Positions 1-6,036 of a stretch of 9,549 nucleotides of DNA are shown piece by piece. The first letter of the stretch is position 1. Each line of letters begins with the position of its first letter. Position numbers and translations under genes: made by a program. Origin of the DNA: an uncultured Eubacterium sp. (GTDB lineage Bacteria; Bacillota_A; Clostridia; Lachnospirales; Lachnospiraceae); contig CANTHI010000101.1 of assembly GCA_947653505.1 (NCBI GenBank), positions 1 through 9,549 of the forward strand, written 5' to 3'. The notes below the pieces were generated by a model that ran no database searches, had not been told where the DNA came from, and saw only the letters and a list, made by a program, of their open reading frames with translations.

Positions 1-85
1 GCAGAATACTTAGAGATTCTTACATTCTGGAAACCGGAACAATGAAACAGGGCCGCTTCCCTCATCCAGCGTCCGTGCAGCCAAA

Positions 86-170
86 ATATAACACTTTTAT
101 GTAAATTGTTGTATTTTTCCCGCTTAAATCCACTCCTATGGGACCGGTCCCCCATGTAGCACTTTATGTA
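86..170. repeat. Imperfect direct repeat pair of 17-18 bp
   Basis: The plus strand reads ATATAACACTTTTATGTA at 86-103 and ATGTAGCACTTTATGTA at 154-170. They match at about 15 of 18 positions with one gap. The palindrome at 140-151 lies between the copies, next to the second one. The arrangement could mark a small mobile or REP-like element, or a pair of regulator sites. With only two imperfect copies, chance is possible. Confidence 0.35.
140..151. repeat. Perfect 12-bp palindrome (GGGACCGGTCCC)
   Basis: GGGACCGGTCCC is a perfect inverted repeat with no loop. It lies about 30 bp beyond the stop codon of the HAD phosphatase. The flanks on either side (CTACATGG and CCATAGGAG, minus-strand sense) are also partly complementary if two bases are bulged out. 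No T-run follows on either strand, so it is not a classic intrinsic terminator. It could be a REP-like intergenic element or a regulator site. Its identity is unknown. Confidence 0.5.
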
Positions 171-179
171 CACCGCCTT

Positions 180-941
180 TTAATTCGCACAAATACGCTC
201 CAGCAAAAACTCCAGCAGCTCTTCCGAAAACACATTCTCCCCTGCCATTTCGTGTATGTTCCCCGCCCGCCATCCTGCCTGCCCGTATCCTGCAGGTGCC
301 ATTGCAAGATCCGCCCGCGCCAGCATCGAAAGATCAAACATACTGTCTCCGGCTGCGGCGCTCATCCCTGTACCGCAGTATTGTGCAAATCTGGCCACAG
401 CCATTCCCTTATTCAGCTTTTTAGGAACGACATATACTTTTTCCCCGTTTGTAAACACATCCGTAGTACACGGCTGCAATGCCTGCGTCAGCCTCTGCAC
501 GGCTTCCTGCGGAGACTGGCATCTGGTAAATACAAACAGATTTTGAATCAGCCGGATCTCAAAGTTCCTGCTCTTTTCCTGCTCCAGATACCGGACCGCC
601 TGTTCCATCTCTTCCTGACTGTTTTCCACCATACGCAGCGACTGCTCATACCACGGCTGCTCCGGTTTCCCATCGATAAGCAGCACCCCGCCGTTGCAGA
701 CAAGGGCATACCGGACCGGTCCAATCCCCAGATCAATCCGGCTGTACTGTTCCATTGTTCTTGTTGTAACCGGAACGATGCACATCCATTTCTTTACTTC
801 CAGCAGCAGACGGTACGTTTTTTCCGTCATAAATGAAATTTCACGCCCCTGATAGAGCTCGACACTGCGTTTTTCTTTTCCAATCTCCTGTTTATACGAA
901 TAAATGAGCGTACGGTCCAGATCTGTAAAAAATACATCCAT
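180..941 (-). CDS. Cof-type HAD family phosphatase of the Ter/yce stress module
   Basis: This 253-residue protein is a haloacid-dehalogenase superfamily hydrolase, probably a phosphatase acting on a small phosphorylated metabolite. Motif I is DLDRT at residues 7-11 (nucleophile D7, acid/base D9). Motif II is the threonine in VTTRT near 58-62. The motif III lysine is K178 in LNKGM, and motif IV is GDSMFD at 198-203. A cap of about 90 residues between motifs II and III fits the IIB (Cof/sucrose-phosphatase-like) class. The protein has no signal peptide or membrane segment, so it should be cytoplasmic. The ATG at 941 is required because motif I begins at residue 7. It lies 4 bp after the TelA stop and has only a weak Shine-Dalgarno sequence, so translation is probably coupled to TelA. 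HAD enzymes are known partners in Ter-type gene clusters. The substrate cannot be predicted. Confidence 0.9.
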   Translation of the reverse strand: MDVFFTDLDRTLIYSYKQEIGKEKRSVELYQGREISFMTEKTYRLLLEVKKWMCIVPVTTRTMEQYSRIDLGIGPVRYALVCNGGVLLIDGKPEQPWYEQSLRMVENSQEEMEQAVRYLEQEKSRNFEIRLIQNLFVFTRCQSPQEAVQRLTQALQPCTTDVFTNGEKVYVVPKKLNKGMAVARFAQYCGTGMSAAAGDSMFDLSMLARADLAMAPAGYGQAGWRAGNIHEMAGENVFSEELLEFLLERICAN

Positions 942-945
942 CTGC

Positions 946-2091
946 CTACTTTTTCTCCGGCATATGGTACATCTGGTTAAATTCCTGCCGGATCGTTTCC
1001 AGACGTGCCTGATCTTCTACCCGCTGCTTTCTTGCCTGTTCCTGAATCTGTCTTGTTTCTTCGATTCCGGATACGATCGTCTTCCATGTCGTCTCCAGCG
1101 TTTCGATTTTAATAGAACTGCCGGACGCCAGCTGCGCGGTATATTTTGACTGCTCGACAGTGTTTCTGGCATTTTTTATTAACAGCTCATTTGTCTTCTG
1201 GTCAAGCGCGGACATCGCTTCTGCCTGCACTTTCTGTCTTTTCAGCATAATCGCCTGCGCCAGCGCCTGTTTAAAAACAGGAAGTGTAATAATAAATGCA
1301 GAATTGATTTTTCGTACAAGATTCATATTGCTAAATTCCATCGTTTTTATCATTGGAATCGACTGCATTGCCACGCTTTCAGCCGTACGCAGATCCTGCG
1401 TTCTTTGCTCCAGCATCATCAGCGCCTGATTCAGGCCTGTCAGCTCAAACTGTATGGATGTATCTCCTGTCGCCGCCATATCAGCTTCCCTTTGCGCGAT
1501 GTAGTCCTGCAGCTCCCTGCATCCCTGCTCTCCGGCCAGAATATACCGTACCAGTTCATGATAATAATTAACATTCGCTTCAAACATCTGGTTCAGATTC
1601 CGGTTCGACTGTTTGATTTCTGATTCATACTGTTTGAGCTGTACGTAGATTTTATCTACTTCATCCCCCATCGTATGGTATTTATCCAGTATTTTTTCCA
1701 GCTGTTTTCTCATATTTCCAAATAATTTTTTAAAACGGCCCGGATTTTCCTGCAATTCTTCGATATCAAACTGATCCATAATTTTTGCCAGTGTGTTCAG
1801 CATCTGGCTGGAGTCATCGATCTGTGACATATTCATACTGTTTAATACGACATCCGACGCTTTGGAGATTTCTTCTGCCACTTCCGCTCCGAATGAAACA
1901 ATCGTCTCCAGATTGTTCACCTCGATCGTGCTGGTCAGCGCATCTACTTCCTGTGAACCGGTCAGCGTCGCATTCATCTGCTCCCTGTCCGCCACAATAT
2001 CATACTTTTCTACAATCTCGATTTCATTTTTTGCTTCTGCCTGCATGTCCTGCGGTACTGCTGCAGCTGTTTTACTAAAATCTAATCCCAT
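946..2091 (-). CDS. Toxic anion resistance protein, TelA/YceH family
   Basis: This 381-residue protein belongs to the TelA family (PF05816), linked to tellurite and other stress resistance; its biochemical role is not settled. The family signature is clear. Residues 234-304 contain LRTAESVAMQSIPMIKTMEF, then KINSAFIITLPVFKQALAQA, then LKRQ and AMSALDQKTNELL, all hallmarks of TelA. VSFGAEVAEEI near 65-75 is also typical. Most of the protein is predicted to be helical, with coiled-coil-like stretches at about 115-205 and 340-375. There is no signal peptide or transmembrane segment. The length is normal for the family. The start is supported by AGAGAGG at 2101-2107, 9 bp upstream and inside the last codons of YceG, whose stop is only 2 bp away. 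Translational coupling is therefore likely. The order YceG-TelA matches yceG-yceH of Bacillus. Confidence 0.95.
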   Translation of the reverse strand: MGLDFSKTAAAVPQDMQAEAKNEIEIVEKYDIVADREQMNATLTGSQEVDALTSTIEVNNLETIVSFGAEVAEEISKASDVVLNSMNMSQIDDSSQMLNTLAKIMDQFDIEELQENPGRFKKLFGNMRKQLEKILDKYHTMGDEVDKIYVQLKQYESEIKQSNRNLNQMFEANVNYYHELVRYILAGEQGCRELQDYIAQREADMAATGDTSIQFELTGLNQALMMLEQRTQDLRTAESVAMQSIPMIKTMEFSNMNLVRKINSAFIITLPVFKQALAQAIMLKRQKVQAEAMSALDQKTNELLIKNARNTVEQSKYTAQLASGSSIKIETLETTWKTIVSGIEETRQIQEQARKQRVEDQARLETIRQEFNQMYHMPEKK

Positions 2092-2093
2092 TT

Positions 2094-4391
2094 TTATTTT
2101 CCTCTCTTAAATAATTTCTCACGCCACGATGTACGCGGTTTAAACAATGGATTGTCCAGGTTCGGTACATGCAGATCATATACATACTCCCCAATCTGGT
2201 GTTCCTCCATGAGCTTCCGGTTAAAATATTTCTCCACGTTCTGATATCCCGTCGGCACGAAAAAGACAATATCAAAACCAATCCGGTTTAAAAATGCCGT
2301 CAGTATCGCATCTTCCAGTGAAATCATCTGCTCGGTCGTATGGATATAAAGCAGCTTTGGATTTTTTTTCGTAAAGTCAAATTTCTGGATCAGTCTTACG
2401 ATTTCCTTCGGCAGATTCAGTACCGTCGCTATGACCGCATACTCGGTTCCGTTCTCAAATGTCCCGCGGATGACCTTTTGTCCGATCAGCAGATTCATCT
2501 TATCCAGAATATAATCCTGAATTTCTTCCCTGAGATATCCGTACGGATAACTGGCATGGGATTTGATCTTTTCTTTCAAAAGCCTGCCATTTTTATAAAA
2601 CTCTGCGGCACAGGCGCGCATCGGATTCGGAGCTGCCGGATCGATAAACGGCGCGGACTTTATCACAAACGTATCCTCTGTGACAAGCTCTCTGACCGAC
2701 TTCCAGTACTGTGGTACGAGACCGTCTCTGACCCCGGATACCTTTGCGAAGATCACCGGAATATGCACCTCATCTTCGATCGTGCTAAAGCTGGGCCTGT
2801 AGCGGACTTCTTCCTTCCACAAAATACCGATTTCTTCATACATCGTCTGCAGAATCACCGTATGCGCTTTTTCATACTGTCTGTCCCGGTACATCCCGCT
2901 GTCCTGATACATCAGCGTATCCAGCTCCCGCTCCGCGTGGTAGGCCGCCGTTCCGATCATGACGTCTGTCTGCTCCTGCGGAAAAGTCTTTATATCCAGC
3001 GACTGTTCGTAATGAATCTCATACAGCAGACGGTCTTTCAGACAGCAGCTGCCTGGTCCTTTCGGACACAAAACGAGCACATCTGCCGGAAGCCTTGCCA
3101 GAAAGCTTAAAAACAACGCTTCATTTTCGTCCTTACACCCGCCCATGTAAATAAAACAGCCAATATCCGTCTCTTTCCAGCCCGCGAACAGTGTTCCCTG
3201 ATACCGCCTGAGCCAGCACAATATATAAACTGCCTGATTGGTCAGCCGGTTCAGATTCAGCTGCGTGCCTCCCTGTGCATCTGCCTCCATCAGCAGCACG
3301 TCCACAAATGCCCGTACCATCATCCGTTGTAATTCCGGCTGCGCCGCATACACAAGATTCGACGACAGATCCAGAATCAGATCGTCCGGCTTCGTATAAT
3401 GCTTCCTTCGTACCGCCGCAATTTCCTCCGTCGAAGGACGTCCCAGAGCTTCATTGACGATCACCACCTGCCTGCCGCTGTTTTTTAATCCGACGGAAAA
3501 CTGATACAGCTCACTGGCATAGGAAAGCTTATCTTCCACACCGCTGATCCGGATCAGACAGTTATAAAAAAACGCCGGATCTGCTCCCCGTTCAGAGACT
3601 TTTTTCTGAATGTCCGAAAGCCCGCTGCCCGAAATCCATGCATTCGTACAATTGGAACGCTTCGGACGCTGTCCATACAGCCTTTCCCGGTTCGCGGCAG
3701 CCTGCATCTCTTCCCGTATCTGCTGCAGGGAAAATCCCTGCGGAAACGGCTGCATTCCGTCTGTTTTCAGCTCTTCCGAACACTGTGACAGCCCGTCCAG
3801 CTTTAAATATCCCGCATCTCCCGCATACTGCAGCAGCAGCACGTCACAGCCGGCATTTGACAGAATGGACAGAATCATCAGCTCATACTGGCTCACCGTT
3901 CCTTCATACAATATCTTCGGCACGTTATTTTCTCCCAGCTGGTTCACGATCCGCTCAAACCGGTAATACAGCCAGCACATACATTTGATATACGCATTTT
4001 TCAGCATGTACTCCGTCTTGCCTTCCTTTTGCAGCAAAAACAGGGCGTCATACAGACTAAGCGCCACATTTTCCCGCTGATGGTCATTCATCCGCGGCAG
4101 CCATTTTTTTAGTCCCGCTCCGATAAATCCGGTACTTAGCTGAAAGGACGTTCCCATGATTTCCTGATAATAAGCCAGATTTTTTTCATCCGGATTGCGC
4201 AGCTTTCCTTCGATAATGACGCCGCATTTGCGTGCCGCTTCATAATACCTGCGGATCAGTCTGTCAATTTCCTGCGAATATCCGTTAATTCTGTAAAAAT
4301 AAACGCCCGCGCGTTCCCGTTCGTTCAGAGTTTTAAAAAAGTCGTCCAGTTTGTGAATTGTTATATGCCCAAACACCTTTGTCACCTTCAT
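2094..4391 (-). CDS. YceG family protein, putative component of the Ter/yce stress module
   Basis: This 765-residue protein resembles YceG of Firmicutes, a conserved partner of TelA-type proteins in tellurite/stress clusters with no established activity. It is unrelated to the lytic transglycosylase MltG, which is also called YceG in Escherichia coli. A module of the form PK-hydrophobic-Y...E...L..hDVLhh..G appears three times: residues about 157-197 (PKILYEG...GCDVLLLQYAGD), 409-450 (CFIYMGG...ADVLVLCPKG) and 677-723 (PKLLYIH...FDIVFFVPTGY). The alternating strand/helix pattern suggests Rossmann-like units. No signal peptide or membrane segment is seen. The ATG at 4391 has no good Shine-Dalgarno sequence; it directly follows the TGA of a six-codon mini-ORF in the 33-bp gap after the protease gene, so reinitiation is possible. 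The assignment rests on family resemblance and on the adjacent TelA gene. Confidence 0.85.
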   Translation of the reverse strand: MKVTKVFGHITIHKLDDFFKTLNERERAGVYFYRINGYSQEIDRLIRRYYEAARKCGVIIEGKLRNPDEKNLAYYQEIMGTSFQLSTGFIGAGLKKWLPRMNDHQRENVALSLYDALFLLQKEGKTEYMLKNAYIKCMCWLYYRFERIVNQLGENNVPKILYEGTVSQYELMILSILSNAGCDVLLLQYAGDAGYLKLDGLSQCSEELKTDGMQPFPQGFSLQQIREEMQAAANRERLYGQRPKRSNCTNAWISGSGLSDIQKKVSERGADPAFFYNCLIRISGVEDKLSYASELYQFSVGLKNSGRQVVIVNEALGRPSTEEIAAVRRKHYTKPDDLILDLSSNLVYAAQPELQRMMVRAFVDVLLMEADAQGGTQLNLNRLTNQAVYILCWLRRYQGTLFAGWKETDIGCFIYMGGCKDENEALFLSFLARLPADVLVLCPKGPGSCCLKDRLLYEIHYEQSLDIKTFPQEQTDVMIGTAAYHAERELDTLMYQDSGMYRDRQYEKAHTVILQTMYEEIGILWKEEVRYRPSFSTIEDEVHIPVIFAKVSGVRDGLVPQYWKSVRELVTEDTFVIKSAPFIDPAAPNPMRACAAEFYKNGRLLKEKIKSHASYPYGYLREEIQDYILDKMNLLIGQKVIRGTFENGTEYAVIATVLNLPKEIVRLIQKFDFTKKNPKLLYIHTTEQMISLEDAILTAFLNRIGFDIVFFVPTGYQNVEKYFNRKLMEEHQIGEYVYDLHVPNLDNPLFKPRTSWREKLFKRGK

Positions 4392-4424
4392 TCACGCAAT
4401 TTTTAACATCATCTGATTTTTTAT

Positions 4425-5822
4425 TTATGACCAAAAGCCCTGCAAAAACAGGCTGATACTCTCATATCCGACAGCCAGATTAATATTCTGTCCCCGCTCA
4501 TATCCGGCCGTACAGATACCGATGACCTCTCCGTACAGATTCAATACTGCCCCTCCGGAGCTGCCCGGAGAAACCGGCGCGGTAAACTGTATCATATGAA
4601 CCCCATTGATTGTACGAAACCCGGAAATAATCCCATCCGAAACCGAATTAAACAGCCCAAGCGGACTTCCGATCGCGGCAACCGCCTGCCCGCGGACCAG
4701 TGGTTCTGGCTCCTGATAAACCGGCAGCGGTGCCAGCCGCCGCTGAATGCGCAGCAGCGCCAGATCCAGCGTCGTGTGGTATTTAATCAGTTCATCTGTA
4801 TGATATACCTGTTCATCATTTTCGATCCGCACAGAATAGGAAGCCCCGCCTCTGACCACGTGGTCATTCGTAAGCAGATAGCCATCCCGTCCGACCATAA
4901 TCCCCGATCCGGTAGAGATCACCTCTCCACGCCGGTCATGAACCAGAATCAGAACAATTGAGGAAGCAAGCGCCGCCAGCTCCTCAAAGCTTTTTACCCG
5001 CCGCTGCTTTTTCCTGTTCCGCTGCGGAATCTTCACCACAATCTTACCCGCATCTGCCGTTTTGGGCGGCCCTGTCTCCACGCAGGATGCTGCCGTTTTG
5101 GACGGCCCTGTCTCCACGCAGGATGCTGCCGTTTTGGACAGCCCTGTCTCCACGCAGGATACTCTTATCTCCTGACAAAATCTGCTCCGCATCTGTTTCA
5201 TCTGCTCCGGGCAGCTTCCTGCAGACAGATTTCCACTGCTTTGCAGGAGCAGGACATCGCACCCGGTCAGTGTCAGAAAATAATAAAACAGGTATTCCTG
5301 TTCTTTCCCGGTATCATCTGCAACAATTTTCATGCAGCTGCTGCCGCTCCATTTCGAAAGTCCATCACAGACATGGTCAAACCAGTACAACAGCTTTACC
5401 GCAAAATTTTTCCGGATCGTCTCCGTCATGGATGCCTTTTCCTGCTGATAAGCCTCCAGTGTCTTCCTGCATGCCGCACCAAGCTGGACAGCAAGCGCAC
5501 CGCAGCCCACTTTTGTACAGAGCCCTTCCTGCTGCCGCGCCCTCCATCGATCATAGCACTGCGTATAATACCAGACATCATCCGCATCCTTTAATACCGG
5601 CAATCCGCAGATCCTGCGGTAAAAGACCGTTCCTGCCTGCATCTGTCCGGACAGCTGTTCCTCCACACGGCGCAGCTGCTCTTTCACATCCACACCCTGT
5701 CCGGACAGATGCGCAAAATACACGTCCTTACCATGATTGTCGTATCTGCCCCTGACAGCCGCAAAGTCTTCTATCGAAGTTATTTTTGTTATATTATATC
5801 TGTACGTTACGATTTCTTCCAT
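4425..5822 (-). CDS. YceG-like N-terminal domain fused to a trypsin-like (S1C) serine protease
   Basis: The protein has 465 residues from the ATG at 5822, or 468 from an in-frame GTG at 5831; residue numbers here use the longer form. Residues 1-215 align with the N-terminus of the neighbouring YceG, including TGCDVLLLQSSGN at 189-201 against AGCDVLLLQYAGD. A linker at 225-260 holds three 12-residue repeats. A basic stretch (RNRKKQRRVK, 271-280) leads into a chymotrypsin-fold domain at about 288-468. The triad is complete: H324 in TNDHVV, D356 in TLDLALL and S425 in SPGSSGGAVLN. The domain is HtrA/Deg-like, but there is no PDZ domain, signal peptide or transmembrane anchor, so the protein is probably cytoplasmic. 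Neither start has a strong Shine-Dalgarno sequence. Position and homology suggest it works with YceG. The protease call is firm; the target is unknown. Confidence 0.88.
   Translation of the reverse strand: MEEIVTYRYNITKITSIEDFAAVRGRYDNHGKDVYFAHLSGQGVDVKEQLRRVEEQLSGQMQAGTVFYRRICGLPVLKDADDVWYYTQCYDRWRARQQEGLCTKVGCGALAVQLGAACRKTLEAYQQEKASMTETIRKNFAVKLLYWFDHVCDGLSKWSGSSCMKIVADDTGKEQEYLFYYFLTLTGCDVLLLQSSGNLSAGSCPEQMKQMRSRFCQEIRVSCVETGLSKTAASCVETGPSKTAASCVETGPPKTADAGKIVVKIPQRNRKKQRRVKSFEELAALASSIVLILVHDRRGEVISTGSGIMVGRDGYLLTNDHVVRGGASYSVRIENDEQVYHTDELIKYHTTLDLALLRIQRRLAPLPVYQEPEPLVRGQAVAAIGSPLGLFNSVSDGIISGFRTINGVHMIQFTAPVSPGSSGGAVLNLYGEVIGICTAGYERGQNINLAVGYESISLFLQGFWS
5055..5162 (-). repeat. Three tandem 36-bp repeats inside the protease gene
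   Basis: Three head-to-tail 36-bp copies occupy 5055-5090, 5091-5126 and 5127-5162, with only a few substitutions between them. They encode SCVETGLSKTAA, SCVETGPSKTAA and SCVETGPPKTAD (residues 225-260 of the GTG-start form). The repeats form the linker between the YceG-like domain and the protease domain. A unit divisible by three keeps the frame open if copies are gained or lost, so linker length may vary between strains. The near identity of the copies points to recent expansion. Confidence 0.95.
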
Positions 5823-5832
5823 TCTAATCACT

Positions 5833-5963
5833 CTGATCTTATCTGATCTTTCTGATCTTATCTAATCATTCTGATCTTATCTGATCTTTCTGATCTTATC
5901 TAATCATTCTGACTACTCCGGCCACTCTGATCTTATCTGATCACTCTGACTACTCCGGCCACT
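5833..5963. repeat. GATC-rich tandem repeat block in the leader of the protease gene
   Basis: Two identical adjacent 38-bp units lie at 5833-5870 and 5871-5908. They are followed by a diverged set in which an 18-bp unit, CTGACTACTCCGGCCACT, occurs at 5909-5926 and 5946-5963 around a 19-bp CTGATCTT-type unit (5927-5945). GATC occurs eight times (5835, 5845, 5854, 5873, 5883, 5892, 5929 and 5939), often 9-10 bp apart, close to one helical turn. In minus-strand sense each 38-bp unit contains ATG ATT AGA TAA, a start-stop mini-ORF resembling the gene's own start (GTG ATT AGA ATG, 5820-5831). The block may affect expression through copy number, protein binding or leader translation; this is inference. 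Confidence 0.93.
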
Positions 5964-6001
5964 CTGGCCGCCTGTAAGCTGACCCCTCATCCTGTGTTTT
6001 T

Positions 6002-6030
6002 ATTCTATCACATGCATGAGGAATTATCTA
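6002..6030 (-). promoter_or_regulatory. Predicted extended -10 promoter P1 of the Ter unit
   Basis: On the minus strand, TAGATA (6025-6030; 4 of 6 matches to the -35 consensus) and TAGAAT (6002-6007; 5 of 6 matches to TATAAT) are separated by 17 bp. TG lies one base before the -10 box, giving an extended -10. It begins just beyond the helicase stop codon, so it could drive the protease, YceG, TelA and HAD genes independently. The spacer, including GCATGTGA, is shared with P2 upstream of the phosphatase gene. Confidence 0.6.
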
Positions 6031-6036
6031 CTGAAG

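Larger units (their letters stand above)
1..179. other. Left flank without a confident gene
   Basis: This is the stretch downstream of the HAD phosphatase gene. It holds a perfect 12-bp palindrome (140-151) and an imperfect direct repeat (86-103 and 154-170). On the minus strand one frame is open from an ATG at 155 to the window edge (about 51 codons), but it begins inside the palindrome, has no clear Shine-Dalgarno sequence and matches no family I recognise. A second minus-strand frame reads a short peptide containing LAARTLDEGSGPVSLFRFPE and then stops near position 10. It looks protein-like but has an in-frame stop about 25 codons upstream, so it could be a gene remnant or chance. I see no intrinsic terminator with a U-run after the HAD gene, so the 3' end of the operon is not resolved. 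Confidence 0.4.
5832..6036 (-). other. 205-bp gap: promoter and repeat-rich leader of the Ter unit
   Basis: This is the largest intergenic stretch between confident genes. In the minus-strand direction it holds a predicted promoter just after the helicase stop (6002-6030), about 40 bp without a recognised element, then roughly 130 bp of tandem repeats (5833-5963) running up to the protease start. Any transcript from this promoter would have a leader of about 170-180 nt. No riboswitch fold or intrinsic terminator was recognised. Confidence 0.6.

Noticed and set aside
2340..3110. Plus-strand open frame (256 codons) opposite YceG
   Set aside because: It shows no recognisable domain and lies entirely within the well-supported minus-strand YceG gene.
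4958..5755. Long plus-strand open frame (265 codons) opposite the protease gene
   Set aside because: Its translation is rich in Pro, Ser, His and Arg and mirrors the 36-bp repeats. The opposite strand encodes a protease with an intact catalytic triad, so this frame is a shadow.
5833..5963. CRISPR array in the leader repeats
   Set aside because: The units are directly adjacent or overlap in sequence, with no unique spacers between copies, and no cas genes are present. They are simple tandem repeats.
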